From the IMG/VR virus record IMGVR_UViG_3300044972_001176, positions 1 through 27,528 of that record: a DNA stretch of 27,528 nucleotides; one strand, 5' to 3'. This stretch comes from a virus. Both the position numbers and the translations under genes were made by a program. Positions within the stretch are counted from its first letter, which is position 1; every line of letters begins with the position of its first letter. A model generated the notes under the pieces. The model saw nothing but the letters and a program-made list of their open reading frames with translations. It did not search any database and was not told the origin of the DNA. Below are positions 6,640 to 13,790 of the stretch, one piece after another.

Positions 6640-6948
6640 ATGATATTATTTTCAAAGACCTATACTAGATCAAATACAACGATACCTTTTCACAATGAGA
6701 TACTAGATAATACTGTGTATAAACAACATCTGAATCAGAACTATATTCAGACAGAAAAATTACTTCAACAATGGACAGAGTTTAGTGAAGATTTATTAGT
6801 AATGACTTATAATGCATTATGGACTGATCGTGAATCATTTGATGAACATAATGCAGATTCGATTTTAAATATATATTGGACTGATAGAGACGAGTATTGT
6901 AGTACAAATAATATAATACAAGGTACTGGTACATTTGGTTCAATTTAG
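6640..6948 (+). CDS. Small alpha/beta protein, possibly dimeric alpha+beta-barrel (ABM-like)
   Basis: A 102-residue protein preceded by a strong AGGAG ribosome site (about 10 bases upstream). The middle reads LLVMTYNALWTDRESFDEHNADSI, which resembles the strand-helix pattern of antibiotic-biosynthesis-monooxygenase/NIPSNAP-like ferredoxin folds, where a W-x-s-x-e-x-f-d-x-h segment is common. This assignment rests on pattern only. It is the last gene of the rightward operon (Bug, PP-loop, PP-loop, this), and its stop is three bases from the stop of the convergent PP-loop gene. If it belongs to the barrel fold it could be a small tailoring or binding protein; no active-site residue can be named. 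Confidence 0.6.
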   Translation: MILFSKTYTRSNTTIPFHNEILDNTVYKQHLNQNYIQTEKLLQQWTEFSEDLLVMTYNALWTDRESFDEHNADSILNIYWTDRDEYCSTNNIIQGTGTFGSI

Positions 6949-6951
6949 TAA

Positions 6952-8139
6952 TTAATTTTCCGTAAATTTATTAATGAAATTTGACTCATGACCTATCTTC
7001 CAATAATTTGTATACATGACAAATCCTAAGTCTCTATTTATGAAGTACTTGTCATTGATATGTCTTGTTAATAATTTCGTGTCCGACTCAATCATCTGAA
7101 TCATTTTAGAATCATTGTGTAATGTGTACATCCAAGAATCTATTTTTTTTCCTCCCATTATTCCATGTGGACCTGCCTTATCCGCTTGCCACATGAATTG
7201 ATGTTCTATAGTAGGAGCATATATACAAGATACAATTGATCGCTGCCAACGACTTCCTCGAAGTGGATGATTGTTGAACTCTGGCGGTTTAGCAATATCC
7301 CACATTAAGTTCTTAGAATAAGAATTTTCAGGCTTATACATCCATTTACACAATTCATGTGCTTGTTTTACCATGATATTTGGCATATCTGCCGCATAAT
7401 AGAAAAAAATTGACTCAACGTTTGAGTACTTGTCTTTAAAGTGTGGAGTAACTATAGTCGTGGCAGTGTCCATTAATACTGTATATAAATTACCACTGGC
7501 AGTTCTACATATCACCGGTTTGTCAATCCCATATACTACTGCTATTTTTTTACCAGACTCGGCTATATTTTTAATATGATTAATCTTATCAAGAGAGTGT
7601 CTAGTTCCACCAGATAGATGAATCCAATGTCCCAATTGATCGTATAACCACTCATCTGTTTTTAAAGTTATAATATCTTCGAAGTAATCATGAAGTGTAA
7701 TTCTGATATCAGGATGAGATTTAGATATTTTTTCCATCAATGGAATTTGAGCAAATTTTGTTTCACTTATCATTCCATGATAAGTGGTATCAGAACGATC
7801 AAATTTCCAATTGTTTAAACCACTAAATGGTGCAGCAGATACAATTTCATCTACTTTTATATTATTATTCAAAAATGAATATGCCATATTCGTACTATCT
7901 GCACCCCCACTAGTCATCAATATGACATAATCATTTTCATCACGAATCTGTTTCGCTCGCTTCGCATATAATGTAGACATTGATTCATTTGGTTCCACAG
8001 TCCAATTTATATGATCTAAGATTGATCTATTGAAATTCCATTCAATGTCAGATAATGTTTCGTTAGCGTATAATATGGCCGATATTTTATTGTCAAATAT
8101 TTTATTATTTACAGTATAGACTCCCAATTTCGAATTCAT
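6952..8139 (-). CDS. PP-loop ATP pyrophosphatase, asparagine-synthase-like (paralogue A2)
   Basis: A 395-residue paralogue of the protein at 4592-5737. It has the same N-terminal pattern (NNKIFDNKISAILYA, then LYAKRAKQIRDENDYVIL), the PP-loop SGGADS at residues 77-82, an AVVYGIDKPVICR segment, FFYYAADMPNIMVKQ, and a WQADKAGPHG motif matching FQADKPLPLA in the paralogue. N-type ATP pyrophosphatases activate substrates by adenylation; the substrate here is unknown and no glutaminase domain is present. Unlike A1 it lies on the opposite strand as a single gene, convergent with the small ABM-like gene, which suggests duplication followed by rearrangement. No clear promoter was identified in the AT-rich 8140-8194 gap. 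Confidence 0.77.
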   Translation of the reverse strand: MNSKLGVYTVNNKIFDNKISAILYANETLSDIEWNFNRSILDHINWTVEPNESMSTLYAKRAKQIRDENDYVILMTSGGADSTNMAYSFLNNNIKVDEIVSAAPFSGLNNWKFDRSDTTYHGMISETKFAQIPLMEKISKSHPDIRITLHDYFEDIITLKTDEWLYDQLGHWIHLSGGTRHSLDKINHIKNIAESGKKIAVVYGIDKPVICRTASGNLYTVLMDTATTIVTPHFKDKYSNVESIFFYYAADMPNIMVKQAHELCKWMYKPENSYSKNLMWDIAKPPEFNNHPLRGSRWQRSIVSCIYAPTIEHQFMWQADKAGPHGIMGGKKIDSWMYTLHNDSKMIQMIESDTKLLTRHINDKYFINRDLGFVMYTNYWKIGHESNFINKFTEN

Positions 8140-8194
8140 TATGATCTCAGTATAGTTTATTATTTAGTTATCTGATGTCATAATATAAATAAAC

Positions 8195-8797
8195 TTATAA
8201 TAAAATTAAATTATTAAAACTGGTTTGAGTTAGAGATTTATTTATGGTTTGAAAATCTGGATATCCAGCAAATTTGGTTTGTATAATTATTCTTGGATTA
8301 GGGCCATTACATTTGAAACTATGATATGAATCAACATCCAATACATATACATCTCCAATGTCATTATGTAATTCTTCGACATATTCGATATTTTCATAGT
8401 CATAAATTTCTAAATTTCTAGACCTAGATTCAACAGTTTTTGTTTCTACATTAAGACGATTAATAACTTCATCATCGTACCAACGAACCCAATCTGAATC
8501 ATTGCAACTTACAGCTATATTTAAGGCACTTTTACACATTATTCCATCACGATGAATTCTGAATCCATAGTTTGGCTCACTGTAAAAAGCCTTTTGTATA
8601 TATCGATCATTTTCAGAATCGTATTGAATTTTTAATTCAGTATTAATAAATATTGAATTAAAATAATTATTCAAATTTTTATTAAATTGAATCCATTGAT
8701 ATGGATCATTTGTTTTTTTCAATTTCAACAATTGATTTTTAAAATTGTCAATGATATCTATTGGCAACTTACCTAATTTGTTATAATATTTTGACAT
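8195..8797 (-). CDS. Compact 2OG/Fe(II) oxygenase-like protein (hydroxylase)
   Basis: A 200-residue, probably cytoplasmic protein with an iron-triad pattern: His82-x-Asp84 (FRIHRDG), distal His159 (DVDSYHSF) and Arg169 (NPRIIIQTKF) for the 2-oxoglutarate carboxylate. A beta-rich GDVYVLDVD strand precedes the distal histidine, as in double-stranded beta-helix oxygenases such as aspartyl/asparaginyl hydroxylase-like proteins. The motif pattern recurs at 8858-9412 and 9407-9961 with little other similarity. The substrate is unknown. A CATAAATA late-type motif lies 23 bp upstream of its start. Assignment rests on motif spacing, so the fold is probable and the reaction uncertain. Confidence 0.68.
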   Translation of the reverse strand: MSKYYNKLGKLPIDIIDNFKNQLLKLKKTNDPYQWIQFNKNLNNYFNSIFINTELKIQYDSENDRYIQKAFYSEPNYGFRIHRDGIMCKSALNIAVSCNDSDWVRWYDDEVINRLNVETKTVESRSRNLEIYDYENIEYVEELHNDIGDVYVLDVDSYHSFKCNGPNPRIIIQTKFAGYPDFQTINKSLTQTSFNNLILL

Positions 8798-8820
8798 GAA
8801 TTATCTTTGTTAATTTATAA

Positions 8821-8828
8821 TATTTATG
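8821..8828 (-). promoter_or_regulatory. Late-promoter-like CATAAATA
   Basis: The minus strand reads CATAAATA, 23 bp before the ATG at 8797. It is divergent with GATAAATA on the plus strand at 8845-8852. Confidence 0.35.
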
Positions 8829-8844
8829 ATTTAAATTAACTCTA

Positions 8845-8852
8845 GATAAATA
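8845..8852 (+). promoter_or_regulatory. Late promoter candidate GATAAATA, very close to ATG
   Basis: GATAAATA followed by only five bases and then ATG 8858. With T4-type late promoters the start site lies about six bases after the motif, so the message could be leaderless. No ribosome site is visible. Confidence 0.4.
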
Positions 8853-8857
8853 TTGAC

Positions 8858-9412
8858 ATGATTATTAATTCTGAATTCTATTGGAAACACATTGATATCG
8901 ATAATTACGACAACGTAATCAATGAAATTCGATGTTATATGAATGATGAACTAAAAAATATTCTATATCCATATGGATTTGGTATTTATAACAATAAAAG
9001 TAAATTTCAAGAACATTGTGGACTTTTTATGAATTGGGTGGCCAGTCATTCACTAAAGATAAGACGAATTGCCGTAATTAAACTTCCACCTCATAGAATT
9101 CAGAATATACACAGAGATAGTATAGAAGATTTAACTAATACATATGGATTAAATTTAAATTTGTATAATTGTGAAAATAGCTATACTAGAATGTTTGAAC
9201 TAATTGATGAAAATAATGTTCCAGTAACGTCGTATACACCATTTGGTCAACCATTCATACCATATCATGAATCTCAATGTCGAGAAGTAACAAGATATAA
9301 TTTATCTAAACCAGTATTGTTGGATTTAAATAAACTTCATTCAGTAATTAATAATACAAATGATATCAGAATAAGTATATCAATCAGATTTACCACCAAA
9401 CCAGATTTATAA
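8858..9412 (+). CDS. Compact 2OG/Fe(II) oxygenase-like protein
   Basis: A 184-residue protein with His85-x-Asp87 (QNIHRDS), distal His161 (LNKLHSVIN) and Arg171 or Arg177 (DIRISISIRF), a pattern typical of small 2-oxoglutarate/Fe(II) hydroxylases. The strand LSKPVLLDLNKLHSV parallels GDVYVLDVDSYHS in the neighbouring oxygenase. The only plus-strand gene between 6.95 and 27.5 kb, it overlaps the 3' end of the convergent oxygenase gene by six bases. There is no Shine-Dalgarno sequence ahead of ATG 8858, and a late-promoter motif ends five bases before it. An alternative start (Met28) would remove N-terminal sequence but not the triad. The substrate is unknown. Confidence 0.67.
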   Translation: MIINSEFYWKHIDIDNYDNVINEIRCYMNDELKNILYPYGFGIYNNKSKFQEHCGLFMNWVASHSLKIRRIAVIKLPPHRIQNIHRDSIEDLTNTYGLNLNLYNCENSYTRMFELIDENNVPVTSYTPFGQPFIPYHESQCREVTRYNLSKPVLLDLNKLHSVINNTNDIRISISIRFTTKPDL

Positions 9413-9961
9413 TTGATCTTCAATTAAATAATCTTTAAATATTTCAATGGATTCCGTCATAGTTACTCTTTTACTAGTAAATTTATGTATAGGTACTAAA
9501 CTTATACATAGTCTATCTTCAGTAACATCAATGATATTATGTGGAATTCCAACTTGTACAATGGTGGGATTGTAAACTTTAGTTCGTTCTATTTCTTTAA
9601 CTTCATTCGAAGTGTATTGAATACTCGACGTTTTAGTAGATGTAATATTTATTGATTTGTCTGTTTTATCAATAATTTCATACCAACACATTTGAGATTC
9701 CCCACTTCCATATATCCAATTTAGTTTGATATAATCACCACCTAAAGAGTCAACATGTATGGTACCACGATGACCGGCGGGCTTAAAAAATGTCTCGGCA
9801 AAAGTTATTTTTAAATTTAATGAATCAAAAAATTTTAGAAGTTCTTTGTTTAGAAATTCGTTACGATTTAAAATAGAAATATGTTTTTTTGATATATCTT
9901 CAACAGATTTTCCATCTTCTAAAAGTGGAATATTTAAATTTAAAAAGCGAAAGTGTTTCAT
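9407..9961 (-). CDS. Compact 2OG/Fe(II) oxygenase-like protein, last gene of the ACP operon
   Basis: A 184-residue protein with His69-x-Asp71 (GTIHVDSLGG), distal His141 (QVGIPHNIID) and Arg150 (EDRLCISLVP). The layout matches cupin-type hydroxylases. A GSGESQMCWYEI strand and a VQVGIPHNI strand fit a double-stranded beta-helix core. It starts seven bases after the stop of the desaturase gene and is the terminal gene of the seven-gene leftward operon, so it may be a tailoring hydroxylase acting on the product of that operon. That role is inferred from position only. Its 3' end overlaps the convergent oxygenase gene by six bases. Confidence 0.68.
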   Translation of the reverse strand: MKHFRFLNLNIPLLEDGKSVEDISKKHISILNRNEFLNKELLKFFDSLNLKITFAETFFKPAGHRGTIHVDSLGGDYIKLNWIYGSGESQMCWYEIIDKTDKSINITSTKTSSIQYTSNEVKEIERTKVYNPTIVQVGIPHNIIDVTEDRLCISLVPIHKFTSKRVTMTESIEIFKDYLIEDQL

Positions 9962-9968
9962 ACTAATA

Positions 9969-10778
9969 TTATTTTAAAAATGGTAAAAATATTCTGGCAG
10001 GATCCCATTCCCACCAACGACCACTTACAACAGTTCCAAAATCATATGATTTGGGATCATAATGATGATTGTTGTGCCAGCCCTGCCCCCAACCTAGATA
10101 GCCCAATAACATGTTATTATGACTATTGTCCTTGGTATCAAAATTTCTATATCCAATTAATCCTTTATCATGTCCAAATACATTAATTAAATTGTCTTGT
10201 ATCACACCAATAAATGTTACTAACCAAAAAGCACATAATGCCAATCGCCAATCAAATAATGCCACTAATAGTGGGACTCCCCAACAAACTCGTAATAAAT
10301 TTTTATGAAACCATACATGATTAGACTTACGTAATAAATCAATCGCATACTTTAAATTAACTGAATCCGTCATTTCTGTTCGTTTGGATTGCCAACCAAT
10401 AAATGCATGATATTTTCCATATATTACTGGACTATGTAAGTCTTGTACTTGATCACTAAATCTATGATGATAGCCTCTGTGTACAGCAACCCAGAATATA
10501 CTGGCACCTTGACCAGCAAATGAGGCAAAAAATAATATAATATTTTCTTTCCATCTTGGTAAATTATGAGTTTTATGACTGAATATTCGATGATAACCAA
10601 CAGCAATACCTAGTCCACATACTAACATCCACATTACTAATGTAGACCATAGATAATATAGTGGAATTATTCCAATAGCTAATAATACTATAGTCAAAAG
10701 TCCTAATATTATTGCCGGTACAAATTGAAACCAAAATGTTTTTGAAATCGTTGTTAAAAATTTAGAGAGTTTTTTCAT
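9969..10778 (-). CDS. Membrane fatty-acid (acyl-CoA/acyl-lipid) desaturase
   Basis: A 269-residue integral membrane di-iron desaturase. The three histidine boxes are intact: HRIFSH (63-68, plus His71), HRGYHH (100-105) and HNNHH (235-239). Hydrophobic segments cover roughly residues 17-60, 78-95 and 168-190. This layout is the delta-9 acyl-CoA/stearoyl desaturase type, which inserts a double bond in an acyl chain using O2 and reduced electron carrier at the inner membrane. It is shorter than typical bacterial members but lacks no box. Its start overlaps the stop of the GNAT-like gene (ATGA at 10778), and it shares an operon with an acyl carrier protein. An acyl chain is therefore very likely the material this operon handles. 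Confidence 0.9.
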   Translation of the reverse strand: MKKLSKFLTTISKTFWFQFVPAIILGLLTIVLLAIGIIPLYYLWSTLVMWMLVCGLGIAVGYHRIFSHKTHNLPRWKENIILFFASFAGQGASIFWVAVHRGYHHRFSDQVQDLHSPVIYGKYHAFIGWQSKRTEMTDSVNLKYAIDLLRKSNHVWFHKNLLRVCWGVPLLVALFDWRLALCAFWLVTFIGVIQDNLINVFGHDKGLIGYRNFDTKDNSHNNMLLGYLGWGQGWHNNHHYDPKSYDFGTVVSGRWWEWDPARIFLPFLK

Positions 10779-11365
10779 ATATTTCCACCCACCGGCAATT
10801 GTGTTCTATATTCTTGTTTTAAATAACTACAGCGAACTATAGTATCTTCTGGTAATAATAGTCTGTGATATAATAATTCCCAATGATTGGTATAATAACT
10901 TTTGCATCTAGCAGGAACAATACATTCATCAAAATAACCATATCTTTCATCATTATATTCACTATAACTGAATTTTCTAAGTAATTTTGTATGTTTTTGA
11001 TTCACTAATGTGTAAAATTTCAGTCTACCATTGGATTCATTATGATTAATAATTTTATCTAATATTGATTTTAACAATTGATTATTACCACTGCTTCTAC
11101 ACATGGTATAATACCATGCTGGTTCTTCTACACTCTCGTAGAATGACACCAGAGCAGTAACAGTGTTATCTTCAATATAACCATAGGCATGAAAATTCTT
11201 AAGATCACTTAGATAATTTGCACAGAATCTATCATAAATCAATTGATTTAATCCTTCGTCTGCTACTATAAACGAGTCTAAATTATCTACTCCCATATAT
11301 TTTTTGTGAGTAAATAGTTTTTTAATTAATTCGGTGTGTGTACTATCTAGTTTAATTACTGACAT
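10775..11365 (-). CDS. GNAT-fold acyltransferase-like protein (second)
   Basis: A 196-residue protein with a probable GNAT fold: HAYGYIEDNTVTALVSFYES resembles beta2-beta3, followed by CRSSGNNQLLKSILDKII (cofactor-loop and helix position) and LVNQKHTKLLRKFSYSEY (the N-x-x-x-x-x-l-x-x-x-f element near beta5). The canonical Q/R-x-x-G-x-G/A pyrophosphate loop is replaced by RSSGNN, so the donor may not be acetyl-CoA. Members of this superfamily include acyl-homoserine-lactone synthases and N-acyl amino acid synthases that take acyl-ACP. ATG 11365 is chosen over 11413 because it is one base after the preceding stop and has a TTTGGAA site. The stop overlaps the desaturase start. The fold call is pattern-based. 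Confidence 0.6.
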   Translation of the reverse strand: MSVIKLDSTHTELIKKLFTHKKYMGVDNLDSFIVADEGLNQLIYDRFCANYLSDLKNFHAYGYIEDNTVTALVSFYESVEEPAWYYTMCRSSGNNQLLKSILDKIINHNESNGRLKFYTLVNQKHTKLLRKFSYSEYNDERYGYFDECIVPARCKSYYTNHWELLYHRLLLPEDTIVRCSYLKQEYRTQLPVGGNI

Positions 11366-11366
11366 A

Positions 11367-12284
11367 TTATTTTCCAAATAATTGTTGTTGTAAATCAGTG
11401 ATGAATATTCCATCTAAACTGCTTTCCAATCGTTTGACATGACTCTTATATAATACATTGTAAGTTTCAACATTGAATCCCATAAGTTTTTCATATCCAT
11501 GTGTTTTTTTCTTGTCAATTATTGATGGCATCATACTTTGTAAAATGTCATTTTTTGAACTAACACTGGACATTTTATAATTATGTTTATCATTTATTAA
11601 TCGTTGAATATTATAATGTTCTAAATAATATCCCATCATTTCAGGTGTATAACTAAACCATTCATTTACCAATGGAATATTGTATTTTAAACTAAATCTC
11701 ATTGCGCTGGCATCTTCATTTTCACGAAAACAATAATACCATTGACTACCGTTGATATCAACATGTCGTCTGAGCATCATTTCACCACCCATAATAGATG
11801 GCACGCCTAATTTTAAAATATTATGATATACAGTTAAATATGCCATTTGCCGACATTGAATGGTTTCACTAAATTCATATGCTTGACCACTGTTGTAGAA
11901 CTCTTTAACATCAAATTCAATTACTTCAAGTTTAATGTCTAATTCTCTGGTAATTTCTTCAGCTATCTTTAAATCTTCAATATTATAATCGTTTTTGAAT
12001 TTAATAAACACTGTTCGTGGTGTAATACCAACATGTTTAAAAGCTCTAAGTACAATCTCACTGTCAGTGCCTCCACTAAACATTACAACCAAATCAGATC
12101 CAAAATCATCATATATCAAGTTAGCTGTTCTATATTGTTCATTAAGCCAAGAACTTTTTTTATAATAATGATGATCTATTGAACCACAAGATACTGAAAA
12201 CTTTTCATATGGAGTTAATCTAATTCCATATAATCTATCATCAATATTATATTTCAAATGATTATCAAGTGTAAAATTATACAT
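11367..12284 (-). CDS. PP-loop ATPase, asparagine-synthase-like (paralogue B2)
   Basis: A 305-residue enzyme with a canonical PP-loop SGGTDS (residues 70-75) after a DLVVMF strand, then TVFIKFKNDYNIEDLKIAEEI and a GVPSIMGGEMMLRRH segment like the substrate site of asparagine synthases. There is no glutaminase domain. It probably adenylates a carboxylate and transfers an amino group or other nucleophile. Its closest relative in the window is 5734-6621, the copy with a degraded loop. The start ATG overlaps the acyl carrier protein stop (TAATG at 12286-12282), so the two are translationally coupled. A PP-loop ligase directly after a free ACP raises the possibility that it acts on, or competes for, a carrier-bound or free acyl/amino acid. 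That is inference. Confidence 0.76.
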   Translation of the reverse strand: MYNFTLDNHLKYNIDDRLYGIRLTPYEKFSVSCGSIDHHYYKKSSWLNEQYRTANLIYDDFGSDLVVMFSGGTDSEIVLRAFKHVGITPRTVFIKFKNDYNIEDLKIAEEITRELDIKLEVIEFDVKEFYNSGQAYEFSETIQCRQMAYLTVYHNILKLGVPSIMGGEMMLRRHVDINGSQWYYCFRENEDASAMRFSLKYNIPLVNEWFSYTPEMMGYYLEHYNIQRLINDKHNYKMSSVSSKNDILQSMMPSIIDKKKTHGYEKLMGFNVETYNVLYKSHVKRLESSLDGIFITDLQQQLFGK

Positions 12285-12517
12285 TACATTAAATTAATCA
12301 AGTCTCTAACGGTTGTAGGTGATTTAAGAGTATCTGGAAATTCCACGTTAAATGTTTCTTCATATTCAACTTGAAGTTCAATTATATCCAAAGAATCCAA
12401 ACCTATATTATATAGATTGTCATCAATTGATACTTTAAAATTTTTATCAAATAATTTAGATAATGATTTATTTAAAAATTCTAATTTTTCTGATTCAGTT
12501 GTTAATTTGTTTGTCAT
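12284..12517 (-). CDS. Acyl carrier protein
   Basis: A 77-residue free-standing carrier protein, the usual ACP length. The phosphopantetheine attachment motif is GLDSLD with Ser42, followed by the acidic recognition helix IIELQVEYEETFNVEFPD and a C-terminal TVRDLINLM helix, all typical of ACPs. The protein must be activated by a 4'-phosphopantetheinyl transferase, presumably the host's. A longer upstream reading frame is open, but ATG 12517 gives the family length and overlaps the GNAT gene by 23 bases. Its neighbours (two GNAT-like proteins, desaturase, PP-loop enzyme) suggest it carries an acyl or aminoacyl intermediate for a dedicated product rather than serving bulk fatty-acid synthesis. 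Confidence 0.88.
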   Translation of the reverse strand: MTNKLTTESEKLEFLNKSLSKLFDKNFKVSIDDNLYNIGLDSLDIIELQVEYEETFNVEFPDTLKSPTTVRDLINLM

Positions 12518-13049
12518 ATTCTGCTGTCCATTGTTCTGTATAATATATTGTATGTTTGCCAATTGGTTTAAAACGTTTATAAATATCTGGCCAATCATTA
12601 AACAATACTGGTCGTTTAGTCTGACTAACTCTTTCAAAATATTTATAAATGGAATAATTATGATCATTGACAGTGACCCAAAGTTTGAGATAATTTATAG
12701 ATTCTTGAATCATCTTTGGTAATATGGTATTGCCAATAATATATTGCGCTCTATACTTGGGAGAAATATACATTCTAGTTAATAACAATGCCACACTTGA
12801 ATCTAAATCATATTCATTCCATCCTGCACTACACAAATACTTATCGTTATCATCAGTGATTACAAAATATTTACCATGACCATAATGATAACGACCTTGA
12901 TTTAAAATATAGAATAAATTACCAGAAATATTATTATAATCTGGATGATAGTTTTTGACAATATTTTCATCATGTATATCTGACAGACCATGTTTAAGAA
13001 TGTCAATTATTGGTTGATTACTTAGATCGTGTATTTCGTGTATTTTCAT
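12495..13049 (-). CDS. GNAT-fold acyltransferase-like protein (first)
   Basis: A 184-residue protein with a GNAT-like core: GKYFVITDDNDKYLCSAGWN (residues 59-78, beta2-beta3), ALLLTRMYISPKYRAQYIIG (87-106, beta4 and donor-binding loop, where PKYRAQYIIGN sits at the usual Q/R-x-x-G-x-G position) and LWVTVNDHNYSIYKYFERVS (beta5 with the family's N-x-x-x-x-x-Y element). It probably transfers an acyl group to an amine; given the ACP immediately downstream, acyl-ACP is a candidate donor. It overlaps the SleB gene upstream by 32 bases and the ACP gene downstream by 23 bases. A second GNAT-like gene lies three genes further on. Substrates are unknown. Confidence 0.65.
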   Translation of the reverse strand: MKIHEIHDLSNQPIIDILKHGLSDIHDENIVKNYHPDYNNISGNLFYILNQGRYHYGHGKYFVITDDNDKYLCSAGWNEYDLDSSVALLLTRMYISPKYRAQYIIGNTILPKMIQESINYLKLWVTVNDHNYSIYKYFERVSQTKRPVLFNDWPDIYKRFKPIGKHTIYYTEQWTAEYDKQINN

Positions 13050-13743
13050 TCTTTGATTTATCTGTAGTTGAATAGAAGATATGATTTCCTATTTTAAATT
13101 CTTTGTAATATGGCCAACGAGGATTTACTGTTGTATTGTGAAAAAATAATATATTACTTGATATTTCATCTTTCCATGAATCATGATCAATAACTTTAGT
13201 TGCTATTTCATTTGCCTGAATATATTGTGGATTGTCTTTTGATGGTTCTTTTTTACCCTGACAAACCCAACTAAATTGACAATGTATCGTGGTCTGTTCA
13301 GTTTCTGAATTAACTCTTTTAGTTTTTTGATAAATTACATGACATGGATTGATGGCAAATCCATGCAATACACGATTCATTACAACTCTAGCAACCGCAA
13401 TCTGGCCCATATATGGCTCCGAAGCGGCCTCATGATAGATGTTTATCGCCATACATTTGATTTGTTCTTGTCTATTTAAGTCAGGAATTTTTTTATTCAT
13501 ACTGTCTGACGATATTTCAATTTCCGAGACAGGTGGTAATTTTATTGGGTTAATCAAAATCACCTCTGAAACTTTTTTTAATTCTACTGTCTCTGGATAT
13601 GTTTTAACATATAATTCATTTGTTTTAACATATAGTTCATTTAAATCATTATTATTATTGTTTGTCAGTGACCAAATTAGTAATACTAGTATAGGTATGA
13701 TCGTACATAATATGATTGGTTTTATTTTGCTTCTACTAAGCAT
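13018..13743 (-). CDS. SleB-family cell wall hydrolase with N-terminal anchor
   Basis: A 241-residue peptidoglycan hydrolase of the SleB / Hydrolase_2 type. Residues 7-26 form a transmembrane anchor (IKPIILCTIIPILVLLIWSL), followed by an Asn run, a short tandem repeat NELYVKT (twice) and a linker to about residue 90. The catalytic domain starts at QIKCMAINIYHEA with Glu105 as the expected catalytic residue, then GQIAVARVVMNRV, CQFSW and a C-terminal FFHNTTVNPRW...GNHIFY. It is longer and more divergent than the one at 1093-1626. A strong AAAGGAG ribosome site precedes the ATG. It is the first gene of the ACP/desaturase operon, overlapping the next gene by 32 bases. That placement is odd for a lysis gene. 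Confidence 0.84.
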   Translation of the reverse strand: MLSRSKIKPIILCTIIPILVLLIWSLTNNNNNDLNELYVKTNELYVKTYPETVELKKVSEVILINPIKLPPVSEIEISSDSMNKKIPDLNRQEQIKCMAINIYHEAASEPYMGQIAVARVVMNRVLHGFAINPCHVIYQKTKRVNSETEQTTIHCQFSWVCQGKKEPSKDNPQYIQANEIATKVIDHDSWKDEISSNILFFHNTTVNPRWPYYKEFKIGNHIFYSTTDKSKNENTRNTRSK

Positions 13744-13790
13744 ATTATTCTCCTTTCGTTATTACGTGCAAATACAGAACACTATTTTAT

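Noticed and set aside
8184-8191. Plus-strand TATAAATA after the stop of the oxygenase gene
   Set aside because: No rightward gene follows for more than 600 bases and the local sequence is very AT-rich; it is probably chance, although an antisense transcript is possible.
9953-10606. Short frames opposite or within the desaturase gene
   Set aside because: They are shadows of the desaturase, whose three histidine boxes define the true frame.
12518-12667. 50-residue N-terminal extension of the acyl carrier protein
   Set aside because: It reads MIIIIPFINILKEL and so on inside the GNAT gene, out of frame with it. ATG 12517 gives the standard 77-residue ACP.
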